Below, piece after piece: positions 51,356 through 60,684 of a DNA stretch of 64,000 nucleotides; position 1 is the first letter of the stretch; each line of letters begins with the position of its first letter. The DNA lies in contig NZ_JARVTG010000002.1 of assembly GCF_029846635.1 (NCBI RefSeq), positions 124,001 through 188,000 on the forward strand, written 5' to 3'. The notes under the pieces are model-generated. The model saw only the letters and a list, made by a program, of their open reading frames with translations, searched no databases and had not been told where the DNA came from. The translations under genes and the position numbers were made by a program. Source of the stretch: Pokkaliibacter sp. MBI-7 (lineage in GTDB: Bacteria > Pseudomonadota > Gammaproteobacteria > Pseudomonadales > Balneatricaceae).

Positions 51356-52858
51356 TTATAGCGGTTCAGGGCGTTGATAAACGCGAATCAGATCCCGACC
51401 ACTGTTTTTCGCTTCATATAGCATTTTGTCAGCTGCCGCGATCAGGGCGTTGGCGCCCGCAAAGGGATGTTTACTACTATGGCAGGCAACGCCTACAGAG
51501 GTGCTGACGTGTATGGCATCCCCGTGCTCGGAGATGCAGGACAGTTGCTTGATGCCGTCTTTCAGCCTCAGTGCCAGCCTCTCCGTATCATCCTGGCGAG
51601 TATTCGGTAAAAGGATGACAAACTCTTCGCCACCGTAACGGGCGACTACATCAGAGCGTCTTAATTGCCGCTCCATATAGCGTGAAACCTTCTTCAATAC
51701 TTCGTCGCCCGTCGGGTGGCCATATCGGTCATTGATGTCTTTGAAATTGTCCAGATCCATGAATATCAGTGATAGCGGCCATTCGTTAGCCTCTGCTTCG
51801 CTGAACTCAATCGCCATGATATGTTCCAGATAACGGCGATTATATAGGCCTGTCAGGGGGTCGCGTTTTACCTGGTCTTCCAGATAGCGGTTCTGCTCTT
51901 CAAGAATGTCTACCTTTTCCCTCTCCTTGCGAATCTCTCGCAGTAGGGTGAGGTTGCGGATGGCTAATACCTCCGATGCGGTTTCCTGGATCTGCTCGGC
52001 CTGCTTGCTGCTGAATAACTGGATATTGAATAGCTGGCCGAAGCTTTCCATTTGGCTGGTGACGTAATCAATCACTTCCTGAAATTCGTTGTCGGTTAGC
52101 TTAACCAGTTTTTGGTTGGCAATCATGGCGGTAAAAGACGCCTGGCGAATGCTGGGGTGTAGCCAGATATCGGCAATTCTTCCAGATAGCGCAATAATTG
52201 AAAGAAACTGTGAGACTTCTTCGGTCTCTTGAGTGATCGCCAGGTCGTCACTGAATTGAATGGCATTGCAGAGTAGGTCAGGAAAGTTCCATTGCTGCAA
52301 TAACCAGTGACCTACTTCTGTGTGATCAGTTTTATAGGTTTGGCGTTCCAGTCGCAAAATGTCTTGATGGGTTTTAGCTTCAAGGACAATCTGTTGATAG
52401 CTGTCATCCATCGCATCCAGTGCCAGCATGCCAATATCCTGAAGTAGGGCTGCGAGAAATAAATCCTCTTTGTTAGGAATGTTGTGCCGTTGGCCTATCA
52501 GGCGGGCAACGATGGAGGATATCAGGCTGCGTTTCCATACCTGCAACAAGTGTGGTTGGCCTTCACTGCGCAGACTGTGGGTAATGCTGAAGCTGAGTGA
52601 TAGGGTGATAACACTATGGAGACCCAGTTTGATGATGGCCTGATTCAGGTTTTGGGTTTTGCTGAGCTGCCCATAAAGCGGGGAGTTAGCAACGCGAATG
52701 ACCTTGGCGGCCAGCGCTGGGTCTTTCGCGAGTATCGAGATGACCTCGTCGGGGTCTAGGTCTGGCTTGCCTGCCGCCTCTACCAGTTGCAGAGCGACAG
52801 AAGGCAAGCTCGGCAATTTGGTGCATTGTTTCAGGCGAAGCTCAATCTGGTCATCCAT
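51356..52858 (-). CDS. HDOD-GGDEF signalling protein (diguanylate cyclase)
   Basis: A 500-residue cytoplasmic protein. Residues about 10-215 form an HDOD domain (LPSLPSVALQLVEAAGKPDL, VIRVANSPLYGQLSKTQNLN, DIGMLALDAMDD). A coiled helix (LREIRKEREKVDILEEQNRY) links to a GGDEF domain beginning DPLTGLYNRRYLEHIM. The active site is intact, GGEEF (about 408-412), and an inhibitory-site motif RRSD precedes it by five residues, so it should make c-di-GMP and be product-inhibited. ATG 52858 has GAGATCC upstream. It may feed the PilZ protein at 45424. Confidence 0.93.
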   Translation of the reverse strand: MDDQIELRLKQCTKLPSLPSVALQLVEAAGKPDLDPDEVISILAKDPALAAKVIRVANSPLYGQLSKTQNLNQAIIKLGLHSVITLSLSFSITHSLRSEGQPHLLQVWKRSLISSIVARLIGQRHNIPNKEDLFLAALLQDIGMLALDAMDDSYQQIVLEAKTHQDILRLERQTYKTDHTEVGHWLLQQWNFPDLLCNAIQFSDDLAITQETEEVSQFLSIIALSGRIADIWLHPSIRQASFTAMIANQKLVKLTDNEFQEVIDYVTSQMESFGQLFNIQLFSSKQAEQIQETASEVLAIRNLTLLREIRKEREKVDILEEQNRYLEDQVKRDPLTGLYNRRYLEHIMAIEFSEAEANEWPLSLIFMDLDNFKDINDRYGHPTGDEVLKKVSRYMERQLRRSDVVARYGGEEFVILLPNTRQDDTERLALRLKDGIKQLSCISEHGDAIHVSTSVGVACHSSKHPFAGANALIAAADKMLYEAKNSGRDLIRVYQRPEPL

Positions 52859-53316
52859 CTAGGATCTCTTTTCCTGCAAATCTACAGTCGATAGCTTAGT
52901 AAAAGCCCTTTGCGTTTTAAATACACGAAAGTCAAGGCTTCGGCATTTCATCGAAAAATGACATCGTTATAGGTGTGTTCAGCTATCAGGGGTCGGTATA
53001 TGGTCTGTGCTGGGGTGGAACGACATTGGTGTTAGTGGATTTGTGTCTCTGGTGTTAAGAGTAGGCACTGTGATTGAAGTTCGCATTGTAACGCTTGGAA
53101 GTCGGGGCTGTTAGTGCAATGGGTGTTCATTTCTTAAGGCTGTTTATTGGCATTGGCCCAGAATCAATTGTGCACGGCAGTAGTATACGCCTCACATGGA
53201 TTAAAAACTGTTGTTCGACGCTAGGTTCTTGTCTGATTGTTTTTGCGGAAGTGTAAGGTGGGTTACAGTGCGGGCAATGCAGGACTTTCATGGCTGGCGA
53301 AAGTCCCTTAGCTCAA
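52859..53316. other. Intergenic region between the HDOD-GGDEF and yfcL genes
   Basis: 458 bp with no convincing gene. Both neighbours are on the minus strand, so it holds the promoter of the HDOD-GGDEF gene and the end of the pur-yfcL transcript. A stem GGACTTTC/GAAAGTCC (53282-53306) just after yfcL may end that transcript. Confidence 0.4.
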
Positions 53317-53583
53317 TCAGGCTTTGATTTGATGCCATATATGGCTGATCAAAGACTTGTCATCTTCGCTCAGGCGGTCAACGTTAAATGCCTGCTCTAT
53401 AGCCTCGTTCATACGTAAATTGAATTCTGCCACGTCTATGCCTTCCTCATAGGTCACCAAACTGATGTGGCCCATCAAGTAGGAGTAAGCGAAGAGCTGC
53501 TCTTCAGGAGCATTGCACTCCATGTCGCGCAGTCGCTGATCAAGTTGTTCGCCGTACTCGATAAAAGAAGATGTGCTGCTCAT
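53317..53583 (-). CDS. yfcL: YfcL family protein
   Basis: An 88-residue acidic protein matching YfcL: EQLFAYSYLMGHISLVTYEE (the family's L-F-A-x-x-Y-L-x-G-H), then LNEAIEQAF-like helices and SLISHIWHQI at the end. Function unknown. It follows the DUF3108 gene by 21 bp and is probably the last gene of the purM-purN transcript. Confidence 0.8.
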   Translation of the reverse strand: MSSTSSFIEYGEQLDQRLRDMECNAPEEQLFAYSYLMGHISLVTYEEGIDVAEFNLRMNEAIEQAFNVDRLSEDDKSLISHIWHQIKA

Positions 53584-53604
53584 AACCTGTTTCTTATGCT
53601 TGGT

Positions 53605-54291
53605 TCAGTTCAGGGATTTCAGTACAAGGCGATAAGTCTTGTCGTCTTTTTCAACTTGCTGTAGTTGGACTATCTGGTAATCCAGTGCTGGTGCAAGCCA
53701 TATCAGAGTCTCACGATCACTGCCTGGCTCGCGGACTCTCTTCAGTTTGATGGTTTCAAAGGTGCCAGCAGGTGTTTTGATCTGTTCTGTACCGACATTT
53801 TCAAACACGTAGCTGTCAAGCTTCCCGCCAGTGGCAACATCATACTTGTATTGCTTGGCGGCGTTCTCCAGATCAAGCAGGAGTTGGGCCTGGTAGCTCA
53901 ATTTGTCCTGTGTATGCTCGGGGATTTCCATGTGCCAGGGTTTATCTTGTACATTGTTATGTACACGCTTTTGTTCCCAGTCAAAGTCGAGCACTGCCGA
54001 GCGCTTCTTGCCCAGTACTTTGCGTAAAAATTCGTAGTGCAGTGGTTGCACGGTGCCATTCTGAAGGCGAAACTCGGTGCTTTCATCCAGGCTGGCCAGG
54101 GCGTTCTCGATACGAATGCTCAGAATCCAGTGTCCATCAGCGGTTTGTTGCAAAGAGCGGACGGCGCTTGCGCCTACGGTAATGCCAGCATCGATTTCGG
54201 CACTGTACTGCGCTTCAAACGGCTTCAGGGTGGCTGCATGAGAGTGGAGGCTAAACGCCAGTAAAAATGGAGCCCAGAGTTTTTTAAGCAT
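53605..54291 (-). CDS. DUF3108 periplasmic protein
   Basis: A 228-residue exported protein: signal peptide LKKLWAPFLLAFSLHSHAA, then LKPFEAQYSAEIDAGITVGA, AVRSLQQTADGHWILSIRIE, and GTEQIKTPAGTFETIKLKRV towards the end, which fit DUF3108, a beta-rich periplasmic family common beside purMN in gammaproteobacteria. Function unknown; a link to cell envelope transport is often supposed. Start ATG 54291 follows GAGGGATGCA. Confidence 0.85.
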   Translation of the reverse strand: MLKKLWAPFLLAFSLHSHAATLKPFEAQYSAEIDAGITVGASAVRSLQQTADGHWILSIRIENALASLDESTEFRLQNGTVQPLHYEFLRKVLGKKRSAVLDFDWEQKRVHNNVQDKPWHMEIPEHTQDKLSYQAQLLLDLENAAKQYKYDVATGGKLDSYVFENVGTEQIKTPAGTFETIKLKRVREPGSDRETLIWLAPALDYQIVQLQQVEKDDKTYRLVLKSLN

Positions 54292-54384
54292 TGCATCCCT
54301 CATGAGTGCGACATAAATCCGACGCCTGTTTATACGGTCAGGAATCCTAACATACAAACAGGCGCAGGTAAGAGGCTCTATGTT

Positions 54385-55032
54385 TCAGGATGAGCGGTGG
54401 GTATAGCCCGCAGCAGGCAATGGGGTGTTATCCAGCAACACCGTGCCATCTGGGCTGAGAGAGAGTCGATCACTGCAGTACCAGTCTACGGCCATGGGGT
54501 AGATTTGATGTTCCAGAATGTGGACGCGCTGAGCGAGTGAGTCAGGGTTGTCCTCTGAATTAATATCAAGTTGGCCCTGAATAATCAGTGGGCCGCCATC
54601 GAGCTCTTCTGTAACAAAGTGCACGGTAGCGCCGTGCAGCTTATCTCCCGCCTCAATGGCTCGCTGATGGGTGTGAAGCCCTTTGTATTTTGGTAGCAGA
54701 GAGGGGTGGATGTTAAACAGCCTGCCAGAGTAATGGCGGGTGAACTCAGGCGTAAGAATGCGCATGAATCCCGCTAATATGACCAGGTCAGGGCGCTGAG
54801 TATCGATAAGCGCCATCAGCTCGGCATCAAACGCTTCCCGACTGCTGAAGTCTTTGTGTGACAGGCTGAAAGTCGGAATGCCAGCGTTACGCGCGCGCTC
54901 CAAACCATAGGCATCACTTTTATTGGAGATGACAGCGGTTACCTGGGCAGGGCAGGTGCCCTGCGCCAGATAGTCCAGAATAGCCTGTAAATTGCTACCG
55001 CTGCCTGAGATTAGTACGACCAGGCGCTTCAC
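54385..55032 (-). CDS. purN: Phosphoribosylglycinamide formyltransferase
   Basis: A 215-residue enzyme that transfers formyl from 10-formyl-THF to GAR in purine synthesis. It has LVVLISGSGSNLQAILDYLA (phosphate loop), LAGFMRILTPEF, NIHPSLLPKYKGLHTHQRAI (catalytic Asn and His) and VTEELDGGPLIIQGQ (catalytic Asp). The start is GTG at 55032, one base after the purM stop, so the two are translationally coupled. Confidence 0.97.
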   Translation of the reverse strand: MKRLVVLISGSGSNLQAILDYLAQGTCPAQVTAVISNKSDAYGLERARNAGIPTFSLSHKDFSSREAFDAELMALIDTQRPDLVILAGFMRILTPEFTRHYSGRLFNIHPSLLPKYKGLHTHQRAIEAGDKLHGATVHFVTEELDGGPLIIQGQLDINSEDNPDSLAQRVHILEHQIYPMAVDWYCSDRLSLSPDGTVLLDNTPLPAAGYTHRSS

Positions 55033-55033
55033 C

Positions 55034-56098
55034 TCAGGCCTCCTGAGAAATTACTTCCACACGCTCTTCGCCTTCTGAGGCGGCAGCGATCGAGCCAATG
55101 ATCCAGGCATTCTCGCCTGCATCCTGCAGCAACTTCAGGGTATTGGCTGCTGTGTCAGCAGGAACGCTGATAACCATGCCTACGCCGCAGTTAAAGGTTC
55201 GATGCATTTCGCGGGTCTCAACGTTACCTGCCTGCCGCAGCCACTGGAAAACGGGTGGCAGTTCCCAGGAGTTACCGTTGAGTACTGCTTTGGTGCCTGC
55301 AGGCAGAACGCGAGGAATGTTTTCCAGCAGGCCGCCGCCGGTGATGTGAGCCAGAGCGTTTACCTGAGTCTCTTTGATCAGCTTAAGCAGGTTTTTAACG
55401 TAAATACGGGTGGGAGCCATGAGGGCATCAGCGAGAGAGGTATCGCTTCCTGCCAGTTTGTCAGCAGGATTTGCGCCGCTTACTTCCAGAATTTTGCGGA
55501 TCAGGGAGTAGCCGTTGGAGTGAGGTCCGCTGGAGCCCAGAGCCAGTAGTGTGTCGCCAACGCTCACCTTATTACCATCGATGATTTCAGACTTTTCTAC
55601 TACGCCAACACAGAACCCTGCCAGGTCGTAGTCTTCGCCTTCATACATGCCGGGCATTTCGGCTGTTTCTCCGCCGACCAGCGCACAACCTGCCAGTTCG
55701 CAGCCCGCACCAATTCCGGTTACTACCTGAGCTGCAATATCAACATTCAGTTTGCCGGTTGCGTAGTAATCCAGGAAGAACAACGGTTCTGCACCTGCAA
55801 CCACCAGATCGTTGACACACATGGCTACCAGATCGATACCGATAGTGTCGTGTTTGCCCAGATCCATAGCCAGGCGCAGTTTTGTGCCCACGCCGTCAGT
55901 GCCAGAAACCAGAACAGGTTGACGATATCCAGCGGGGATTTCGCACAATGCACCGAATCCACCCAAGCCGCCAAGTACCTCTGGGCGTTTGGTGCGGGAA
56001 GCGACACCTTTAATGCGTTCCACCAATGCATTACCTGCATCGATATCTACGCCCGCATCTTTATAACTCAGGGATTTCTTTTGATCAGTGGAGGTCAT
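55034..56098 (-). CDS. purM: Phosphoribosylformylglycinamidine cyclo-ligase
   Basis: A 354-residue AIR synthetase, closing the imidazole ring of FGAM with ATP. Blocks are SLSYKDAGVDIDAGNALVER, GFGALCEIPAGYRQPVLVSG, DGVGTKLRLAMDLGKHDTIG, LVGGETAEMPGMYEGEDYDL and LAHITGGGLLENIPRVLP, all normal. ATG 56098 has GAGGACG upstream. First gene of purM-purN-DUF3108-yfcL. I found no clear PurR box in the 339 bp before it. Confidence 0.97.
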   Translation of the reverse strand: MTSTDQKKSLSYKDAGVDIDAGNALVERIKGVASRTKRPEVLGGLGGFGALCEIPAGYRQPVLVSGTDGVGTKLRLAMDLGKHDTIGIDLVAMCVNDLVVAGAEPLFFLDYYATGKLNVDIAAQVVTGIGAGCELAGCALVGGETAEMPGMYEGEDYDLAGFCVGVVEKSEIIDGNKVSVGDTLLALGSSGPHSNGYSLIRKILEVSGANPADKLAGSDTSLADALMAPTRIYVKNLLKLIKETQVNALAHITGGGLLENIPRVLPAGTKAVLNGNSWELPPVFQWLRQAGNVETREMHRTFNCGVGMVISVPADTAANTLKLLQDAGENAWIIGSIAAASEGEERVEVISQEA

Positions 56099-56437
56099 CG
56101 TCCTCAATCCAACGCCGTAAAAAGTGGAGTAAAAACAATCCAGTTGGTGTGAAAAACACTACTGAACTTCAAGCCGAAATGGGGGCCTAATCGAGGGCGA
56201 TAGTTTAGCAGTAAAGGGTGGGGGTGGCGACAACTATCCCGGTGCCGGAGACGTAGACATTTTCGCACGGTTGTTAAAGGAAGAGTGCTTGTGCTTACAA
56301 TGGTGGGACAAGTTCAGTCCGAGATCGGTGATGTTCCTCTTGCTAACAGAGGAGTGGAAATAGCATGAATGTCTCGCTGGTGTCACTCAATTGTCGGGCA
56401 CTCAGTTACGCGATGTTTTGACCGAATGTGGAGCGGT
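56099..56437. other. Divergent gap between purM and the DUF2066 gene
   Basis: 339 bp with no gene supported. It contains promoters for purM and for DUF2066-perM-hda. GGAG at 56430 serves the DUF2066 start. No palindromic operator noticed. Confidence 0.4.
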
Positions 56438-57487
56438 ATGAACAAAATCAAGATGTTTTTGCACATTGGCCTGTTACTGGCGGGGTGCTGTGCTAACGCC
56501 CATGGTCAGGTTATCGACAACTATGTGAGTGATGATCAACCGTTGCAGGTAGATAGTCAGGACGCACAAAAGACGGCATTGCGTCAGGGCTTGTCTGATG
56601 TCCTTCTGCGCCAGCTAGGTATAAAAGAGCTGCGCTCGAATCCGCATCTGGTTGATGCGCTGGATCATCCAGATAGCTATGTGATTGACTTCAAGGTTGA
56701 TCGTGCAGTGCAGTCAGGAGAAGAGGGGCAGTTCACTTTACATATCAATTTTGACCAGAATGCACTTAACCAGCTTTATAAAGAGGCATCGCTTGTACCC
56801 TGGTCACGTAATCGTAGTTCAGTACTTATGTGGTTGGCGCAGGAGCAGCAAGGGCAAAGACAGTTAGTTGCTAACTCACCTTTGGCAGTGGCCATGCAGG
56901 CGCAAGCACAGAAGCGTGGTATTCCTCTTTTTCGGCCTTTAATGGATTTGCAGGATGAGTTGGGCTTGAGCGTTGGTGACGCCTGGGGTTTCTTCGCTGA
57001 GCCGATTCAAAAAGCCTCCTCCCGATATGGAGCGCAGGCTGTCCTGACGGGGCGGGTCTATCAGGAGCAAGGGAAATGGAATTCGCAATGGCAGCTCCTG
57101 GATCGGGATCGACAGATGCTATTCAAAAGCCAGCAGGATAGTCTGGATGCAATTGCGGCGGATATAGTCGATCAGCTTGCTGTTTACTTCGCCAAGCAGG
57201 ATAAACTGAGTGCACTGCAAGGTGCAGGAGCTTATTTCCTGAACGTGTCGGGGATTCGCAGTCTGGATGACTGGCAGGCTTTGCAGAAAGATTTGCAACA
57301 GCTGAGCTCGATTGTGTCGTTTCAGCTGGATGCCATGCAAGGTAATGAGGTTCGGGTCCGCGTGATTAGTTCAGGGACAATCCAGCAGTTGCAGGATGAG
57401 TTGTCCCAGAATAATAGTCTGCACGCACAAGCTGGCTCAGATGAGCAGACACTAAATTTCAATTGGCAAGGAGCTGAGTCGCCATGA
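56438..57487 (+). CDS. DUF2066 exported protein
   Basis: A 349-residue protein with signal peptide (MFLHIGLLLAGCCANAHG; the C-C pair leaves a lipobox-like reading open). The DUF2066 features are ALRQGLSDVLLRQLGIKELR, VLMWLAQEQQGQRQLVANSP and YGAQAVLTGRVYQEQGKWNS. Function unknown. It commonly precedes perM and hda in this part of the gammaproteobacteria; here the stop overlaps the perM start by four bases (ATGA), supporting one operon. Confidence 0.85.
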   Translation: MNKIKMFLHIGLLLAGCCANAHGQVIDNYVSDDQPLQVDSQDAQKTALRQGLSDVLLRQLGIKELRSNPHLVDALDHPDSYVIDFKVDRAVQSGEEGQFTLHINFDQNALNQLYKEASLVPWSRNRSSVLMWLAQEQQGQRQLVANSPLAVAMQAQAQKRGIPLFRPLMDLQDELGLSVGDAWGFFAEPIQKASSRYGAQAVLTGRVYQEQGKWNSQWQLLDRDRQMLFKSQQDSLDAIAADIVDQLAVYFAKQDKLSALQGAGAYFLNVSGIRSLDDWQALQKDLQQLSSIVSFQLDAMQGNEVRVRVISSGTIQQLQDELSQNNSLHAQAGSDEQTLNFNWQGAESP

Positions 57488-58617
57488 CGGAGCTACAAAA
57501 GCGTTGGCTGCTGGTGTTGACGGTTGTAACGGTTGCTCTTGTGTATTTGTTGTTGCCGATATTGGCTCCCTTTCTTGCAGGCATGCTCCTGGCTTATATG
57601 GCTGATCCGATCGCCGACCGGCTAGAGGCAAAAGGCATTAGTCGTACTGGTTCGGTCATTATTGTTTTTGTAGGAATGACGCTGCTTTTGATACTGGCTG
57701 TATTGCTGGTGTTGCCCAGTCTGGGCAAGCAGATAGAAACGTTGACTAGCCTGCTTCCTGAAGGGTGGGCGATGTTGCAGCAAAAAGTGGTTCCGCTGAT
57801 AGAACGCTGGACCGGCTTTGACATTGATGGCACTACAGCGGTTAAAGCCAAGCAGGCGATTACAGGCAATCTGCAGCAGACGACAGACATCGTGGCGATG
57901 TTGATTTCTCAGGCTACCAAATCCAGCCTCAGTCTGGTGACCTGGATTGCCAATCTGGCTTTGGTCCCCGTCGTTACATTTTATCTGTTGCGTGACTGGG
58001 ACGTGATGGTAGCGCGCATTCGTGATTATTTGCCACGCAATCTGGAGCCTAAGGTGTCACTCTGGGCGAGTGAATGTGATGATGTGCTGGGCGCCTTTGT
58101 ACGCGGGCAGCTTACTGTTATGGCAGCTCTCGGTGCTATCTATGCAGTAGGTCTGGCTCTGGTCGGGCTCAAATTGGCGTTGCTGATAGGTGTATTGGCT
58201 GGATTGGCCAGTATCGTTCCTTATCTCGGTGTCATTGTAGGGCTCGGAATGGCGCTGATTGCAGCCATCATGCAGTTTGATACCTGGCTGCCTCTCGTAT
58301 GGGTCTGTGTCGTGTTTGGTATTGGGCAGATGCTGGAAGGTATGGTTCTGACTCCCAACTTAGTGGGTGACAAGATTGGATTGCATCCGGTAGTCGTGAT
58401 ATTTGCGGTACTTGCAGGTGGGCAACTCTTTGGTTTTGTTGGTATTCTTCTGGCTTTGCCAGCTGCAGCGGTGATTCGGGTGCTTATGGTCCACCTGTTT
58501 CGCCACTATAAAGACGGGCCTCTTTATCAGAATGATGCCCTTCTTGATGCTGTCGGAGACAACCATCAATCAGGAGAGTTGGGTAGTGGGGCTGATGAGG
58601 ATAATGGTGAACGTTAA
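57484..58617 (+). CDS. perM: AI-2E family transporter, PerM type
   Basis: A 377-residue membrane protein with about eight helices. It starts with LPILAPFLAGMLLAYMADPI, has ADRLEAKGISRTGSVI, AFVRGQLTVMAALGAIYAVG, LIGVLAGLASIVPYLGVIVG and LTPNLVGDKIGLHPVVVIFA, which are family signatures. Related proteins export AI-2 or act as ion exchangers; for the PerM group the substrate is unknown. The stop TAA is directly followed by the GTG of hda. Confidence 0.9.
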   Translation: MTELQKRWLLVLTVVTVALVYLLLPILAPFLAGMLLAYMADPIADRLEAKGISRTGSVIIVFVGMTLLLILAVLLVLPSLGKQIETLTSLLPEGWAMLQQKVVPLIERWTGFDIDGTTAVKAKQAITGNLQQTTDIVAMLISQATKSSLSLVTWIANLALVPVVTFYLLRDWDVMVARIRDYLPRNLEPKVSLWASECDDVLGAFVRGQLTVMAALGAIYAVGLALVGLKLALLIGVLAGLASIVPYLGVIVGLGMALIAAIMQFDTWLPLVWVCVVFGIGQMLEGMVLTPNLVGDKIGLHPVVVIFAVLAGGQLFGFVGILLALPAAAVIRVLMVHLFRHYKDGPLYQNDALLDAVGDNHQSGELGSGADEDNGER

Positions 58618-59328
58618 GTGACTACCAAAAAGCCTTCTTTACCAATCCAGCTGCCGCTGTGGTTGCGGCTGCGTGATGACGCAAAGCTGGATAATTTCTA
58701 TGCCAAAGGAAATGAGCTGGCGATCAGCTCAATCAGGCAGTTGTTTGAAGAGGGCGAGCGTTTTCTCTATTTGTGGGGTGCCAAAGGGACGGGATGCAGC
58801 CATTTATTGCAATCGGCCTGCCACCATGCGGGTACGCTTGGCAAGACATCTGTCTACTTACCCATGGACGAACTGATCGATTATCCCGTTGAACTACTGG
58901 AAAATCTCGAGCAGCTGGAGCTGGTTTGTATCGATGATGTGCAGGCCATTGCGGGTAACTCACAATGGGAAGAAGCGCTGTTTCACCTTTTTAACAGGAT
59001 AAGGGATGCAGGTGGTCGTTTATTGACTGCCGCCACTATGCCCCCACGTCAGCTGCCCATTCAGCTGGCAGATCTGCAATCACGCTTGAGCTGGGGGGTG
59101 GTGATTCAACTGCACGAGCTCAGCGATGAAGAAAAGCTCACTGCATTGAAGATGCGTGCTCATGTGCGCAGCATGGAACTACCCGATGAGGTGGCCCGAT
59201 TTATTTTGTTGCGTAGTCCGCGTGACTTGGCTGCGATGTTTTCCCTGCTGGATAAGCTTGATGATGCGTCTTTTACTGCGAAGCGCAAGTTAACGATTCC
59301 TTTCGTCAAGGAAACTTTCAACTGGTGA
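58618..59328 (+). CDS. hda: DnaA regulatory inactivator Hda
   Basis: A 236-residue AAA+ protein that, with the loaded beta clamp, stimulates ATP hydrolysis by DnaA after initiation. Near the N-terminus IQLPLWLRL contains a clamp-binding motif Q-L-x-L. The P-loop is WGAKGTGCSHLLQSACHHAG, with Cys in place of the usual Lys, as Hda proteins often have altered residues there; then LELVCIDDVQAIAGNSQWEE (Walker B) and RSPRDLAAMFSLLDKLDDAS (sensor 2 region). The GTG start lies one base after the perM stop. Confidence 0.93.
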   Translation: MTTKKPSLPIQLPLWLRLRDDAKLDNFYAKGNELAISSIRQLFEEGERFLYLWGAKGTGCSHLLQSACHHAGTLGKTSVYLPMDELIDYPVELLENLEQLELVCIDDVQAIAGNSQWEEALFHLFNRIRDAGGRLLTAATMPPRQLPIQLADLQSRLSWGVVIQLHELSDEEKLTALKMRAHVRSMELPDEVARFILLRSPRDLAAMFSLLDKLDDASFTAKRKLTIPFVKETFNW

Positions 59329-59444
59329 ATGACGGTGCTTGTATTCTGATGAGCGGTTCGTGAAGGTTTGTGGGTCGATGCAGTGCGATCACTGTTCAGT
59401 GAACAACATGCTTTAGGCTATCGATTAAGTGGAGGCAATAGACT

Positions 59445-59660
59445 ATGACGAAACGAGTAGCACGGGATTTTTACGCTCGAGACGCTGAAGAGCAGCAGGC
59501 ATTCCTTACCCAGACCTGGTGTAACAATTGCCTCGAGGTGGACCTGGGAATGACTGATCCGGTGGAGTATGAAGAAAACGGCATAGTCTTCGTGGAGGGC
59601 CACTGTGCTCGTTGCGGCACAGTGGTAGTAACGGAGATTGATGATTCTGAAGATGAGTAA
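59445..59660 (+). CDS. Small protein with paired CxxC motifs
   Basis: A 71-residue acidic protein with TWCNNC and HCARCG, two C-x2-C knuckles 32 residues apart, typical of a zinc ribbon. The charged end (EIDDSEDE) is disordered-looking. Similar small proteins lie near hda in related genomes in my recollection, but I cannot name a family. GGAGG precedes the ATG by nine bases. A role in nucleic-acid or protein binding is a guess. Confidence 0.75.
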   Translation: MTKRVARDFYARDAEEQQAFLTQTWCNNCLEVDLGMTDPVEYEENGIVFVEGHCARCGTVVVTEIDDSEDE

Positions 59661-59711
59661 GTGACGTGGCAGTGAAAGCTGGCTTGTCTGTGCGTTGCCA
59701 GAATCAGTCCT

Positions 59712-60083
59712 TCAGGTTTGTCTGGCTCGGGCTTGCCATCGAATAAACAGCATTGCGCTGCTAAATAGCGTGATGCACAGTCCTACCTCAATAACGCCGC
59801 TCAGCATCCTGCCGGGCGTCATCATGCTAAGTACCGCGGTCACAAAGTACAGCAGCAGTACAAAACATAGCCATGCATGAGCGCGCGACTGTCTTTTCAA
59901 TATTGCTGGTGCAAATGCCATGAGCGGTACGACCTCTATACCCCATAACAACCAGCGCATATGGCTTGTGCTGGCGGGATACAGATAGAAATTCCATAGG
60001 GAGTAGTACAGAATCAGTGCCAGTAGACTGGAAAGTACACTCACACGTGCTCCTTTTAAGAGCACCATCGATCTGCTAGTCAT
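59712..60083 (-). CDS. DUF2069 membrane protein
   Basis: A 123-residue protein with four predicted helices (LSSLLALILYYSLWNFYLYP, WLLWGIEVVPLMAFAPAIL, AWLCFVLLLYFVTAVLSMM, VIEVGLCITLFSSAMLFIRW). It matches DUF2069, which is common next to wrbA in gammaproteobacteria. Function unknown. Its start overlaps the wrbA stop by eight bases. Confidence 0.88.
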   Translation of the reverse strand: MTSRSMVLLKGARVSVLSSLLALILYYSLWNFYLYPASTSHMRWLLWGIEVVPLMAFAPAILKRQSRAHAWLCFVLLLYFVTAVLSMMTPGRMLSGVIEVGLCITLFSSAMLFIRWQARARQT

Positions 60084-60684
60084 GCTGTGTGCTTAGCGTC
60101 CTGGCTAGGTCTGCAACGCGTCTGCCCAAAGCCCGGCTGAGAGTTATTTCGTCCTCTGTGAGCTGGAGGGGCGCGCCATGTGCCGCGAAATGGCTCACTC
60201 CGTAAGGAGTGCCGCCACTACGTGTTGAGCTTAACGCGGGCTCTGTGTAGGGGATGCCGCAGAGAATCATGCCATGGTGCAATAGTGGCATCATCATGCT
60301 CAATAAGGTACTTTCCTGGCCACCATGTAAGCTGCCTGTGGAAGTAAAAGCGGCAGCGGGTTTGTTCACCAGGCTGCCGCTTAACCAGAGATCAGAAGTG
60401 GTATCGAGAAAGTGTTTGAGCGGGGCAGCCATATTGCCAAAACGGGTTGGGCTGCCAAGGATCAGTCCTGCACAGTCGCGCAGATCCTCTTTGCTGCAAT
60501 AAATAGCTCCGGAGTCAGGAACTGCTGGTAAAGATGCTTCATGATCCGGTGAGACGCTGGGTACGGTACGTACGCGCACATCAATTCCAGCGACTTGTTG
60601 AATGCCGCGCGCGATTTCTTTTGCCAGTAAGGCTGTTGCACCGTTGCGGCTGAAGTAGAGCACCAGAATATATGGCTGAATCAC
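60076..60684 (-). CDS. wrbA: NAD(P)H:quinone oxidoreductase WrbA
   Basis: A 202-residue flavoprotein of WrbA type. Features are ILVLYFSRNGATALLAKEIA (FMN phosphate loop), LILGSPTRFGNMAAPLKHFL, KPAAAFTSTGSLHGGQESTL and GTPYGVSHFAAHGAPLQLTE. It reduces quinones with NAD(P)H, guarding against oxidative stress. It starts at a GTG (60684) that overlaps the arsC-family stop (GTGA), so the three genes arsC-wrbA-DUF2069 are coupled. Confidence 0.92.
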   Translation of the reverse strand: MIQPYILVLYFSRNGATALLAKEIARGIQQVAGIDVRVRTVPSVSPDHEASLPAVPDSGAIYCSKEDLRDCAGLILGSPTRFGNMAAPLKHFLDTTSDLWLSGSLVNKPAAAFTSTGSLHGGQESTLLSMMMPLLHHGMILCGIPYTEPALSSTRSGGTPYGVSHFAAHGAPLQLTEDEITLSRALGRRVADLARTLSTQHD

